The notes: generated by a model from the sequence alone, not told the origin. DNA of 64,000 bases from Eucalyptus grandis (GCF_016545825.1 NC_052616.1:57185278-57249277); one strand, 5' to 3'; shown: positions 21,869 to 34,900, counted from the first letter of the stretch. Program-made: numbers and translations.

Positions 21869-23520
21869 ATGAAACAGCCGTCGCCAGGAAATCTAAGCAG
21901 TGGAAACCCAACGAAGAACTAGACAATGAAACGGTCGCTTACAACATTAACGATCTTCCGGACACAATTCTTGAACACATCCTATCCTCTGTCCCGATGA
22001 AGGATTCTGTCAGAACGTGCGCGCTGTCGAAGAAGTGGCGATATCTCTGGACCTCTTATCCTAATCTTGCACTTTTCGAGCGAAACTTTTCCGGGAGGAA
22101 GCAGTTTACCAACTTCGTGGACTGAGTACTCGTCCGAGGCTCCTCTCGCATAAAACGGTTTGACCTCACTTTTTGGATGTTTTGGGCGAACGCATCCCTC
22201 GTTAATTCATGGGTATCCGCTGCCGAAGAGCGGAATGTCGAGAGGTGCTTCGTCCACCTTTCAGAAATCCTAGGAAATTTCGTCTTGCCTTATTGCTTGT
22301 TCAGTTGCGCAACACTGACTAGCCTGATATCATCAATCCCGTGGGCATTGAAACTACCTTCTCAAATTTGGCTTCCGAATCTTAAACACTTGCATCTCCA
22401 GTGTAGCACGTTTGTGGACAAGCACTCGACCGAGCAGCAGTTATCGTCTTGCCCAGTGCTTGAGGAGTCGACCATTAGATACTGCACTTGGGATAATCTT
22501 GAGACGCTGACTATTCGCGCTCCCATGCTGAAGATCTTGACCATACAGGACGAGGATTTTGATTGTTCGTCCGTTTGTCCCTCGGTTCACCCATATACCT
22601 ATCGGTTGTGATATATGGAAATGATCTCGAAGGCATTAATTGCGTGAGTCCACTCTTGAATGATCACCCGGTCGAAAAGTCATGCTCGCTACTGCACGCG
22701 TACATGGATGTCCCTGACCGTTGTCTGAGGAGGACTGAACAAGTTGCCTACCGTCTAAATAAGCTGCTCGAAGGAGTGCGTTCCGTCAAAAGATTGACAC
22801 TGTCGAGCAAGGCTATTGATGCAGGTATCGCTGCTTACCCGGCGAAATCTGGAAATTCAATCTCGCCTCAATATCAGTTCCAAATTCACTTAATATTTGT
22901 TATTTCGTCTCCTGCCCGATTCCTCAAGATTATTATTACTAGCAAGCATGTTTGTTTTGCTTTCTTTGCAGGTTCTAAGTAGTGCAGCCGAAAGCATCTG
23001 CCTGTCTTTCCAAAGCTGGAGGAATTGGACTTGGGGCGTTTAGACTTGAATCATCAAGTGATCGTTAAGTTGCTGCATAATTCCCCGAATCTTGAGACTC
23101 TTAGATTTTGCGGGGTAACTGGATTTTTAAAGAAGAAAAAAAATTTCTTCTTGTCTTCTGCCGTCGGAAAGCACGATGCCTAAATTGTGCTTCTCTCATT
23201 TTGATAACCAGGGCATCGGATTACATTTCAGTCGCAACATAGATGGTGTGCTATTGGATCCCACACCCCGTTGTTTCGGCTTGCACCTTAGGCAGATTGA
23301 ATTATCAGACGTATTCCTGCGCAAGGACTTCCACGTGCTGGAAGTGTTGCTGAAGCATGCGATGGTCCTGGAAAAACTCATCATCTGCCCCAAATGGCAT
23401 CTTCTGGAGCAGGGAATCGAGCAGAAGTTCCGCCAAAAGTTACTGGAGATCCCCTGCAGATCAGAGAGTTTGGAGATCACCTTTTTCGGAGTTGAGATTC
23501 ACCAAAAGTCACTGGTATAA
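21869..23520 (+). pseudogene. F-box/LRR/FBD pseudogene, array copy 3
   Basis: Homologous throughout to copies 1 and 2. The start codon is lost: the ATGGAT of the paralogues reads ACTAAT, overlapping the hAT target duplication. The F-box is readable (NINDLPDTILEHILS, LSKKWRYLWTS). A stop interrupts at 22123-22125 (the paralogue has Arg), a frame change occurs soon after near 22165, another near 22610, and exon 2 has lost several codons near 22988. The FBD exon (about 23214-23520) is still open. It is dead as a full-length F-box protein. Confidence 0.9.
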
Positions 23521-23600
23521 TCTTTGAAAGTGCTCTGTTCAAGGCTTGGACCAATTCGACTTGATTGATCCAAAGCTGCTCTTAGAGTATTGTGCATTGC

Positions 23601-24760
23601 GCAACACTGACTTGCTTGAAATAATCCATCCAGCAGGCATTGCAACTACCCTCTCACATTTGCCTTCCGAATCTTAAATTCTTGCGTCTCATGAACATAA
23701 CGTTTGTGGACAAGTGCTCGACCAAGCAGCTGTTATATAGCCTGATGCTTGAGGAGTTGAGCGCTCCCATACTGAAGATCTCTACCATACACGATCATTC
23801 GTCCGTTCACCTACATAGTTGATATGTGGAAATTATCTCGAAAGCATACATTGCATTGCATTAGTCCATTCTTGAATGATTAACGGGTCGAAAAGCCATG
23901 CTCACTACTGGAGGCGCACATCAATGTCCCCAATAGGTGTCTAAGTAGGACTAGACAAGTTGCCTACTGCCTACGTAAGCTTCTCGAAGTGATGTGCTAC
24001 GTTCAAAAATTGATGCTGTCAAGCACGGCTGCCATGGTAGGCATCTCTGCTTACCCAGCGAAATCTGGAAGTTCTATCTCGCCTCAATATCAGTTCCAAA
24101 TGCACTTGGTATTTGTTATTTTGTCTCTCACTCGATTCCTAGAGATTATTTTTACTAGCAAGCATGTATGTTTTTGCCTCCTTTGCAGGTTCTAAGTAGT
24201 GTAGACGAGCTCTGCTCGTGTCTGCCTGTCTTTCCTAATCTGAAGTTATTGGATTTTGGGCGTTTAGACTTGAGACTTCCAGTGATTATTAAGTTGCTGC
24301 ATAATGCCCCCCATCTTGAAACGCTTCAATTGAGCGAGGTCATTGAATTTTATTATAAAAAAAAAAAAGATCTTCTCTTGTTGTGTTCCGCCGTGGAAAT
24401 GCGTAATGTGTACAATGTGCTCCCCTCATTTTTATAATCAGGGTATCAAATAACCTAGTGTTGACAAAGATGTTACGATATTGGATCCCGCATCCCATTG
24501 TTTCGGCTCGCACCTTAGGCAGATTGAATTGTATGATTTTTTTTCCTCCCGTCCGTGAAGCAGGTTCTCGAGCTGGAATTGTTGCTGAAGCATGCAATGG
24601 TCCTGGAAAAATTCACGGTGTACTGCAAATGGCTTCCTTCAGAACGGAGAACTGAGGAGATTATCCAGGAAATGTCACTAGAGATCCACTGAGGATCAAA
24701 AAGTTTCAAAATCGTCATTCGACCCTCCAGAGTTAGAATTCACCAAAAGCCTGGGGATGA
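23601..24760 (+). pseudogene. F-box/LRR/FBD pseudogene, array copy 4, 5'-truncated
   Basis: Homology starts in the middle of exon 1 ('gcgcaacactgacttgct'), so the F-box is missing. It continues through the LRR part (LPNLKFLRLMNITFVDKCST), the exon 2 region (about 24189-24340) and a disrupted FBD exon to about 24760, with deletions and frame breaks. The tract after copy 3 (23526-23600) and the tract after copy 4 (25008-25077) are duplicates ('ctctgttcaaggcttgga'), placing this copy inside a partial tandem duplication. Confidence 0.85.
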
Positions 24761-25915
24761 TCAGTAAGTTGCTGTCTTAAAAGTGCACATGTTCTTGTTG
24801 TTCCAGGAAGCTGTCATGATATGATTTCGAGAACAGAGTAATTTTTAGTCATGATATCAAACTCTGTAACAGAATGATTAAAGTGCAACTACACCGACAG
24901 CTTTGTATTCATTGTCCTGCCCATACCGAATGATCCTAATTTTGTTTTTCAAGCTCGAATGTTTTTGCCATTAGACAAAAGGCTCGAATGCAAGACATGA
25001 AGAACTGCTCTGTTCAAAGCTTGGATCATTTCGACTTGATTAATCTAAACCTACTACTAAAGTATCGTGGAAGGACTAGAACTTGACCCTAGACGTGTGT
25101 TCTAAACGTACAATATTGTAAAGGCTATTTTATTTGCATTTCCTGTTGGACATTACAAGGTTAATTCAATGAGAGATGAATTTGAGAATCTAGAAAAGCA
25201 AGATGGGTTCTTTGGTTGGGGGAAGATGTCCTTTTCGACAATTAAATATTTCGTTTATCAAGCATCTATTAGTGAGCGTCCCTTTTTAGTACATGCTAAT
25301 CTGGGTTAATGATGTCTTAATTTGAGTCAGCTGTCATGCTTACGCGAATGACCTGGAAGACAATTCAATCTTAAGTTGACAGTCTTCACTACAAGGCAAT
25401 ACTCTTACAATGTGTTCTGGTACCCTTTGTAGAACTGCAAGCTGTTGGCCCACGAAGTTAGACTATCTCACTTGCTTGACCTGTTCAGTATGGTTTCTGG
25501 CTTTGGACTTAGGTTGAATCTACATTGTCGCCCTATGTTTAAGCTTTAACTTAAGCGTCTCTTTGCGCAATGGTTTGCCTTTCATCTGCTGGTAGTGTTG
25601 GTTGTTTAAGATTGGCTTGTGCTTCTTTGATTAAATGTTGGAGGATCAATGAATCTTGTACCGATGAGCAGTTGCCCTAAAGCGTGGCGAATCACGGTAT
25701 GTGTCTAGTATACTTGCTCGATTCATGAGCAACGTCCAATAAACAGCAGGCTGCCCTGAAGTAGTGAATGAGTTGCTATAGCTCATGGACATTTATTTAT
25801 ATAAGCTTTGAATTGAGGAAGTGACGCATTTGGTTTATCATTCTCAAGGGATTTTGACCTCCAAAGCCTCTTAGAAAGCCCATTGAGAAAATATTGAATT
25901 ATTTGACAATCATTT
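24760..25915. other. intergenic, end of the F-box array
   Basis: Contains duplicated 3' flank sequence of the array (25008-25077). No further coding region, RNA gene or element is recognisable. Confidence 0.5.
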
Positions 25916-25916
25916 T

Positions 25917-26504
25917 AAATGAGCTTTCGGCTAAATGCTGGTTTTGAGAAAACCGATAGCTTAATACTAGTAATTGGACTTTCAATATATGGCCAAATGC
26001 TTAAACTAATTTTTTCCTTCCAAAACATCCTCACAAAATTTTCAAATTTCCAATTGCCCTTGGTTAAATTTTCTTTTACTAAAAAAATGAGACAACCCTT
26101 TGGCGGACTGTGGAAGGGCTACAGCCGCTAACACCAAATCTAGGGCTGGTGGCCATCGATTGCGCAACCCTCGCAAGACCTAGGTGAGGGCCGCCTAAGG
26201 CCGCGAGATCTAGGCGGTGATTGTGTGGGTCAACTGACCTCCATGGCCCTCGACTGGGTCGCACAACCCTCGCTGAAACCGATGGCCACTAGGCTCACCG
26301 ACGGCCATAACCCTTCGCCAGTCCGACGAAGGTTTTGGTTCATTTTTCAATATATATTACTAAAGCTCATTGCAAAAGTTTTTTGACCAAACACACTTCA
26401 ACTGAAAATCCATTTGCAAATAAGTTTAACCAAACACAATATGCATTTCCTCAAATAACTTTTAACTTTCAATATTTGCATTACACCCAAAGCTCATTTG
26501 GAAA
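25917..26504. mobile_element. probable MITE-like element with inverted ends
   Basis: The left end (AAATGAGCTTTCGGCTAAATGC) is mirrored by the right end (inverted AAATGAGCTTTGGGTGTAATGC), and further inverted similarity extends inward ('tttggtt', 'ctttcaatat'). The middle is GC-rich (about 26095-26330). No clear target duplication was found, so limits are approximate. Confidence 0.45.
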
Positions 26505-26601
26505 ACCAAACCAAACCAAATGCACACTTTGAAAAGATGAGAGCAGTTCATTCCTATACAGAGTATGAACAACAACAAAAAGAAGGGAGAATTTTCTTCT
26601 C

Positions 26602-26789
26602 TGTACCTTTGACATCAGTTGTATGAGGGCAATTTGATCTACTGAAGGGCTTCCGACATCATGAAATGATGCAAAAGTCGTTTCATCGTATAGATCCGAC
26701 GCAATGGAGCAATCTTTGTAAATTTCGTCATGTTGTGTAAACAGAAAGATCATCATCTGCACGGTATCTTCGCAAGGGGTTTTAACCAT
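26602..26789 (-). pseudogene. possible orphan exon of unknown gene
   Basis: A 62-residue open stretch from an ATG at 26789 (MVKTPCEDTVQMMIFLF, then ASFHDVGSPSVDQIALIQLM) ends at a good donor (AAAG followed by GTACAG near 26605). A stop lies just upstream of the ATG. The composition looks protein-like rather than random, but I do not recognise the family and find no partner exon. Confidence 0.25.
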
Positions 26790-27047
26790 TTAGGGTACAC
26801 AGAAGCCCAGCAAAAGCAGACAGATTACTATTCAGTTCATGTTCCCCCGAACAGTTGCCATCACACGGTCAGATCTCGTTCGAGGGGCACGTTCTTTCAT
26901 TCTCATTGAAGGTATGTCCGTGAATCGCCCCCGCTGATATCACAAGACACCCAAATACAAACCTCTATGGTTCCGTGACCGCTCCATTCAACACAAGAGG
27001 ATCATGTCCTGCACGTGTGAGTGAGTCGGAGAATTGATGTGAAAATG

Positions 27048-27748
27048 GGGCCAATTCCATAAATAAAAAGTATGAACTTTAGGTGTTGTCCCACATCTGA
27101 CATGAACTTTATTTTATCTATAAAAAAAGTACGAACTTTAAGTGTTGTCCCAAATCTAATCCAAACTTTATTTTGTCCATAAAAAAAAGCACAAACTTTA
27201 GGTGTTGTCCCAAATCTGGCTCGAACTTTATTTGAGATAGAATAAAGTAAGTCTATTACAAATAAGCTTCATATCTCTATTTAATTACAAGATATACACG
27301 CTTTTAATATCTTACTTTAAGGCAATGTAATCTTCTACTTCCAACCCACAGCTTCTAACATTGCAAAGAGCTTGCCAATTGATGTGCCTTGTCCCTTAGA
27401 ACTGAAGCTGCTGAAATATTTTTCTCATGAGAATCATATGTAAAGTTCACCTCATTGAAGGGCAAATTTAAATTTAACACTTCCTCCAAACACTTGAATG
27501 CAGTATCGTTTTGCTGTGTTGGATATTATTGTTAACGTGGAAATGCCACCTTGGATGACTGTGGAATGAGGGTTAACGGAGGGTTAAATTTGGGACACAA
27601 GTGAAAGTTTGTGTTTTTTTTTATACAAATAAAGTTTTGACCAAATTTGAGATAACACCTAAAGTTCGTGCTTTTTTGTAGACAAAATAAAGTTCAGGCC
27701 AGATTTAGAACAACATCTAAAGTTCGTGATTTTGTATGGAATTGGCCC
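27048..27748. mobile_element. foldback Mutator-like element with 10-bp target duplication
   Basis: The 701-bp element has ends GGGCCAATTCCATA and TATGGAATTGGCCC (inverted), flanked by TGTGAAAATG on both sides (27038-27047 and 27749-27758). Each arm consists of approximately 60-bp repeats: three on the left ('gaactttaggtgttgtccca' type) and two or three inverted on the right. The middle is unique sequence without a transposase. Target duplications of 9-10 bp are typical of Mutator-like elements. Confidence 0.8.
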
Positions 27749-27758
27749 TGTGAAAATG

Positions 27759-28975
27759 AGACTTGGACTCTCTAGTTAATATATTTTTAGCTTAAGTTTA
27801 TAAATGAAAATAGGACCAACTAGATATGTTAACGGGCCTATACTTGAACTCTCTCTCGGCGATCTCAGATTTATGCTGTATGCTCCAAATAAGACAATCT
27901 GATTTTCATTGCAATTTAGCCGTGAGCTTAAAAGATCCCGAAATACCCGCGTCGTGGAAAAGTTGGAAGATGGTAGAACCAAGGGTCCAAGTGTGATGCA
28001 GGTGACATCACATGATTAAACAAACATTGCAGAATAGGGGCTGGAGTATCTGTTGGAGAATGTTGGGAATGACCCGCAGAGGATGTCCAAAGGACAAGTT
28101 AACGCTTGCTGGCTCTGGAGAGTCAGGTGACCATTCCGTTACCTTACATTCCACCAAACCCCCAAAAACATCTAACCACCCCCCACTGTTCATGCAGTCA
28201 GCATCCTTTCATATTCTCTTTTCAAATTAGGAGTGAGTTTGTCTGTCAAAAAAAAAAACAAAAAATAAAATAAAATTAAGAGTGAGTTTATTTGGGAAAA
28301 AAGTGTTTTCTCAAAATTAGTTTCTGAATTTTCACCCATTTTGTCCGTCAAAAATAATTAATTAATCGAAAACCCTTTGTAGTTAAGGAAAATATTCTTG
28401 CACAAAATTAAAAATTGAATTTCTAAATATAAGAAGGTGAAAACATTTTCCGGGATTGCTCATCTTTGAATTTTTTATAATAAATTTTTAATTTTATTTT
28501 AAAATCCAATTTTTAAATAAATTTAAAAAAAATTACTTCTAAAACTTTCTTTTTTTTTTTACTAAGATAAAGTCATGAGATTTAAATCATTTTTCAAATG
28601 AGATCCAAACACCAAAAACATTGCCAATCACATATCACTAAATAAGAAAAGACTAACTATTTTTCTTGACAAATGGTATTTTATGAAGTATTTTCCTTTT
28701 TCATGAAGTTAATAAACGCACCCTAAATCTAATTATCTTGATCGATTGATCATAGAGAATGTCGATGTTCTCTCCACCAATAGCTACGTCGCACCATTGC
28801 TGACTCTTGGCAAGACCAATGACACATTGTCGCTACTGATCGATACCTTGTACACATATAACCATCGTCCATTTGATAATGTCTTACGGTTTCATTCCAC
28901 TTTGTATAATGTTTTCGCGATGGACCACCTCCATCGCCGTGTCGACCGCCTATTGGTCAACTTTTGCAAATTTTC
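27759..28975. other. intergenic, AT-rich; no gene supported
   Basis: From about 28250 to 28735 the sequence is very AT-rich with degenerate inverted similarity between its ends and may be another MITE. The open frame at 28746-29033 resembles no family I recognise. Confidence 0.4.
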
Positions 28976-30187
28976 GAGCGAGGATCGATGTAACCCCTCT
29001 CTCAATTCCACGCCGCAAATTCCATGCGACTAGTACTCTAGTGCGAGTACGAAAGGCAGCACAATGTGACAAGATTGTGTGAAATGCACGGTTAGGAGAG
29101 AGTTTGGGAACACCGAACACTAGTCTATTTTCACTTGATTTTCTAGTGACAAGTTGATTTGATTTTGATTTAATGTTGATATTTTCATTTTTTTTTTCTG
29201 CACAAACGGGGATTTTTTGTATCAAAAATTCAAGTTGCTAATGTTGTGAATAATTTGATGGTTCAAGAGATTTTTTTTTTCATTTGGACTAATATTAAAA
29301 TATTCAAATATTAAATTGCACATTCATTTTGATTGTAGTCTCCCATAATACTTAACTAAGACATAATCTAATTTATGTGTAATGGGTATATTAAATTATT
29401 TATATGTTTTCCACACCTTTATCTAATAATTTAAATTTTTCTAATGATTACAACTTCTTTTTTTGCTGTGTTATATACCGAAAAATGTTACATCTAATGA
29501 ATTGGTCCTAATTCAAATTTGTTTTCCCACTAAAATGTTTTCTTAAGGCACGGAACTACCATATTGAATCACATGGAATTGATCTGAGGTCAGTTTACGA
29601 CATCAGATTTGAAATTGCCATTATGGGCACAACTAAATATTGCGACATAAATGTGCTCAAATCGAATTGAAACTTGTTGGGTCAATACCTTGTTGGGTCA
29701 ATGAACCTCGGAACGTAACAAAATAGAGAACACCTTGTGTGTAAATCAAACCAAACGACATGACAAGATGGCATGCAACTCATGCTCTATTTGCTGACAA
29801 GTGATTGATGAGCATTTCTCGATCGCTCGTCCCGACAACAGGAGGCAAATTTTGAAAATATCTCGTACACTCCTATCAAATTATTTTGCACAAGCTGGTG
29901 AGCAACTTGATTTCCAGCTTGCAAATATCAACATCAAGTCAAAATCGATACAACTTGGTCCTAAAATTCATGTGAAAAGCGACGAGGGCTTGGGTGCCCC
30001 CGACCCTCTCCTAACCGTGTATTTCGCGACAGAGTCCATGTCTCTTGTCACATTCACTTGGATTTTTTTTCCTCCAATCATTCAATTATTTGAACAAGAT
30101 GTCTTGCCTTTGGCGTTCGAGTTACAGCAGAAGCTGCATGGAATTTGCGGTGTGGAATTGAGAGAAGGGTTACATCGATCCTCGTGC
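28976..30187. repeat. long inverted repeat with about 0.75 kb spacer
   Basis: The left arm, about 28976-29190, is the reverse complement of about 29926-30187. Both share the segments that read (right strand) 'ctctcctaaccgtg', 'gcatggaatttgcgg' and 'ggttacatcgatcctcg'. The right arm carries about 80 extra bases. Both arms contain a short frame with NINIKSKS. The origin is unknown; it could be a duplicated gene fragment or transposon arms. Confidence 0.7.
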
Positions 30188-30189
30188 TT

Positions 30190-31600
30190 TTGAATTAGAA
30201 ATAGAAAAAAAAATGAAGAATAGGGATGGACTTTATTTTTTTTATTTATTGAATTTTTTGGGGAATTTGAGCCATGTTCTTTTGTAATTTTTTAATAATG
30301 ATGGCCGATATTATTTTTGGTGGGGCAGGGACTGGAAATTGCATGCTTTTTTTCCCTCACCTTCTCCGCTATCAAACTTAAATCAAAGTCAATTCATGGA
30401 GCATGGAGACAGCCTCCATCGCTTAAAGACTGAACCACGTTTTTCTCTTTTTCTTTTTGGTCAGTAAAGATTGACCCACGTTAAAGAAATGTAAAAATCT
30501 CACTAAAATTCCTAAATTTTTATTGTGCGAGATATCGATAGTTAAACTTCTTTTTCATCTCGTCATTTTTCTCAAACTCAAACTAGTGACTCAAAAATGC
30601 CTTGAATCAGTAGTTTAATAGGCATTGAAGATTTGATGTGACAGTATGTGTGGACACTGCCGGGTAAAATTTTAAACGGCCATTGTCTATGGATTGTAAT
30701 GCTAGGTCACTAATATACGTTTGGCTTATTGGCTAGATAAATTATTCAGATATTGATCTCTTAAAGTTGATTTTTTTTTCTTTTGGTGGAATTTATCCTT
30801 ATAAATCAATTTTTTCTCCCTTATTGTTGGACATCAATACTTTCAAGTTTCCAATAGTTTCCCTATTATGCCTCGTTATAGAGGTCGATGAGCTTGGACT
30901 TGACGTAAAATGACTTTGACTCCATGTAAAGGTTGATTCCTTCACAAGGGAATAGAAATTTAGTCAAACTGCTAATTTACAGAAATAAATCTTTCACAAC
31001 AGGCTATATATATTCCGAAAACTACCCTACATGGCCAAAGTAACTGCCAAAAATCATCTCAAATTTTACTGGATTTTATCAAGTTATTAGGCATGGCAAT
31101 TCCCATAATCCAATTAAAGTTTTGTCTTCTTAAATCTCATATAAATTGCACTATCAAATTCAAACATGACTACCTCTTTCATATGAACAAACCGACTACA
31201 CAAAAAGCAAGAAAAACAATAAGACAAAGTTATCAACATGCGAAAGCTACCCATAAAGTATATTCCAAGAATTTCACAAGAAACATCACCATTGTAAATT
31301 TTTGTCACCATCTCACCAGACTCAACCTAGGCACTCCGCCGTCCATTTAGGGCTTTTAAAATTTCCACCGAATCATCATATTCACGTCCTCATTAAACAT
31401 TGAAAAGAAGCAATTTGCAAAGTAAAAACATTCAAAATCAATCGAAATTGTACGGCTCATGTCAATTCTATCATGTCTCAATAAAACCTTCTTTTTTCTA
31501 TTTTCCACTGAACATAATAATAATGATCATGTTTCGCTATCAAAAAATAATGTTCTCATGTCATGTCTAGAATGCATCATTCTTAGCTATATCTCCCACC
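30190..31600. other. intergenic upstream of the GPT gene
   Basis: AT-rich sequence with no supported gene. The short open frames at 31093-31350 on both strands overlap each other and have no family features. Confidence 0.5.
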
Positions 31601-31601
31601 T

Positions 31602-31603
<2 letters not shown>

Positions 31604-31632
<29 letters not shown>

Positions 31633-31913
31633 CTCCTAAATCCTATTTAAACCATCCCCACTTCTCTTCCCTCCCAAATCACTTCCCTAGGAAGGAACCA
31701 ATTCACTCCAATTACTTCCTCCAATCTCTGCATTCTCTCACTGTCTCTCTTCTATCTTACCAACTTTTCTGCACCATCCGGTGCTCCCAAGAACTCGCCA
31801 GCTAAGCAAGCTCGTTCGCAAATTCGTCTCCTTTTCCCGGAATTCCCTCTCTGCTCTGCTCTTTAAATCCTCCTCCAGCTCGGCCGAAGCCCCCGCACGA
31901 ACCAGCGCCCGCC
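31604..31913 (+). promoter_or_regulatory. GPT core promoter and 5' leader
   Basis: A CT microsatellite (about 31604-31632) is followed by a TATA-like TATTTAAA (31644-31651), then a pyrimidine-rich leader to the ATG at 31914. Confidence 0.6.
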
Positions 31914-34900
31914 ATGATCTCTTCAGTGAGGCACGCCGTTTCGCCCTTCCCGTCCTCCGGTTTCTTGACCCAGAGGCGCTCCCTCGCCAAGCCTCGATTT
32001 TGGCCCCTACCCATCATCAGAAATGAGCAGCTGAACCTGAACCACTCGGTCTCTCCCCAGAAACCCATCTACATCTCCTCGGTAGAGACGTTCTCCCCGC
32101 TGCCGGCGGCGAAAATCCAGAAGCGCGAGGTCGTGTGCAATGCCTACGAGGCTGCCGATAGGCCGCTCAAGATCAACATCGAGCTCCCCGACGAGCAGGC
32201 GGCCGAGGCCGCTCAGCGGATCAAGATTGGCTTGTACTTCGCGACTTGGTGGGCTCTGAACGTGGTGTTCAATATATACAACAAGAAGGTGTTGAATGCG
32301 TTCCCTTATCCGTGGCTCACGTCCACACTCTCGCTCGCGGCTGGTTCTTTGATGATGATGATTTCTTGGGCCACTAGAGTCGCCGAGACCCCAAAAGTCG
32401 ATCTTGAGTTTTGGAAGATGCTATTGCCGGTTAGTTTGTTATCTTTCATCTTTTCATCTTTCTTTCTTTTTGAAATTTGGGTTGTGTTTGTTTGAAGATT
32501 TTCACTTATACTCCAGCTTTTCAAGTTCTGAAAATGTTGGCTTTCAACCTCCCCCAGTTTCATGCAAATAAATTTCTGGCTACTCTGTTTTGAAAGGATG
32601 AATCTTTCATGAAATCCTTGCGCGGGCAAAACCAGTTTTCAGTTTTTGATTAATTATGATCTCCTTAAAAGAAAATGCAAATGAAGGTTGCAAATGAAGT
32701 TTAAAGTTTGATATCTGAATTATGGTTTCTCTTATGTAGGTGGCTGTGGCTCACACAATTGGGCATGTAGCAGCAACCGTGAGCATGTCAAAAGTTGCAG
32801 TGTCCTTCACTCACATCATCAAGAGTGGAGAGCCTGCTTTCAGTGTCTTGGTCTCAAGGTTCTTGTTGGGGGATACATTCCCCCTATCAGTATATTTGTC
32901 TCTGTTGCCAATCATTGGAGGATGTTCTCTTGCTGCCTTGACTGAGCTCAATTTCAACATGATTGGTAAGCAAAAATAACCTCAGCTTTTACACTCACAC
33001 TGTGCCAATATATACAACATGTTGAAGATTTATGTGAGAAAAAAGTGATATTTCAGCTTTTTCGTTGATTGATTATAATCTGAGTTTTAAATGTCTGTTT
33101 CTGTATCTTCTAGGATTCATGGGAGCTATCATCTCCAACTTGGCATTTGTGTTTCGGAACATCTTCTCGAAGAAAGGCATGAAGGGGAAGTCGGTTAGCG
33201 GGATGAACTATTATGCCTGTCTTTCTATGTTGTCCCTTTTGATCCTCACGCCTTTTGCAATTGCCGTGGAGGGCCCTCAGATGTGGGCTGCCGGTTGGCA
33301 AAATGCTGTCTCTCATATTGGACCCAATTTTGTCTAGTAAGCACAAAATCTCCAATATCTGTTTTTGATGGATCATATTGATTGATGTTAGCCGTGTTTG
33401 GATCTTTTGTTTGTCGAAACATTTGGTATGATGAGAACAAAATTGGTGAACAGGAGTTTCTGGTCAGGTTACGTTTCTTCAATGTTGGGTTTTTTCTTTT
33501 CCCTGGTAAATAGGGCAAATCTAGAGTAAACGGTCAATGTTTTATCCCCAAAATGCAGATAGAGTTTGTAGGTTTTGGCGATTCTCTGTTTAATGGCTTG
33601 TTATTTCATTTTCTTTGAAGGGGTTATCAATTATGCTAGGAGTCTAAAAGAATGATAAAATTTATGATTCTCGATTTCTTTGTTTCTCTGTTCCCCATGA
33701 CAAGTTTAGAACAAAAATCCGTTTGGTAACGCAATTTGATTTTTCTATTTCTCAAACAAATTTCTATTCCAGAAATTGATTTGGATGAGAAATCAAAAAC
33801 TAAGAATTTTAGCTTCTCAATTTCTGAAATAGAAATAGAAATTATTTCCTTTTCTCCATCCTTCTTCGTTCACACGTCGACTCATTCTCCTGACTTTTTA
33901 CCCTTGCTTTTCTTCCTTCTCCTCACTTCAACCAAAAACGCTAGCGCTGTCAACTTCGAAGCTATCCATCCTCGTTGTCGACTCCGACGCTGTCGCCGTC
34001 CTCTTGTTGGCCAGATCGTCGCTCATCTCGCCGTTGCCGTCCTCAGACGGTCCAATTTGCTTTGGTCTCTATCCGCGTCCCCTTTCCGCTCTCGATTCCA
34101 CAACTCCAGTCGTCGTCGCCGTCCTCTTGCTGGTCGAATTGTCGCTCATTTCGCCGTCGCCATCCTCAGACCGTCCAATTTGCTCCAGTTGTCCCGTCGG
34201 ACCCGCCTCCTCCGTCCACATCCCCTTTCCGCTCTTGATTCCGCAACTCCAGTCGCCGTCACCCATCTCCATCGTTATTCAATCGGCTCATGTTCGTGTT
34301 CGTTCGTGGCCTTCTCTGGAACTTGCCCCCGCAATTCCTCACGAGATTCGATCGATCCTTCCCTTCTCGCCTTTGTGCTGGTACATGGAACTGCAAACAT
34401 GGATTTTGACTGTGCTGGTCTATTTCTCAGTGGGGGTGGGGGACAGAGTGAGAATTTTTACAACCGAAAAGAGAAAGGAACGATGAGAAGCAGGAACTGC
34501 GAGATCGTAAATTCATCATTTTGGGATCAGCTTTTTTATCCTTTTCGTGCGTTTTGAGGTGGTAAATAAGGACTGGCAGGTGTGAAATAGAATCCGAGTG
34601 ATTAGGACTAGGAGACTATTATAAATTTCAGTATTCATTTGCAGAACACAAGATAGAACTTTTTGGGTTTTGATGGTAAATGCTCTGTATATGTTTTTAT
34701 GGTGGACATCATTGCTGTATTGCCATATGGCTGCTCACCAATTGAACAGAAAAAAACAGTTCGTTTACAATTTCACTGTTGTAGTTGAGCAATTTTTGTC
34801 AGTTTGTTGTCAAAACTCTGATTGTATCATGATGCCAATGTCAATCAATGTGGATCAAATTTTGAGTTGCTGGAAATAGTGAGTTCTGGATTAGATTTCA

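Noticed and set aside
33736..34557. 273-codon frame in GPT intron 3
   Set aside because: Composition follows a CT/GC-rich repeat, overlapping frames are equally long, and it lies between transposon-like ends.
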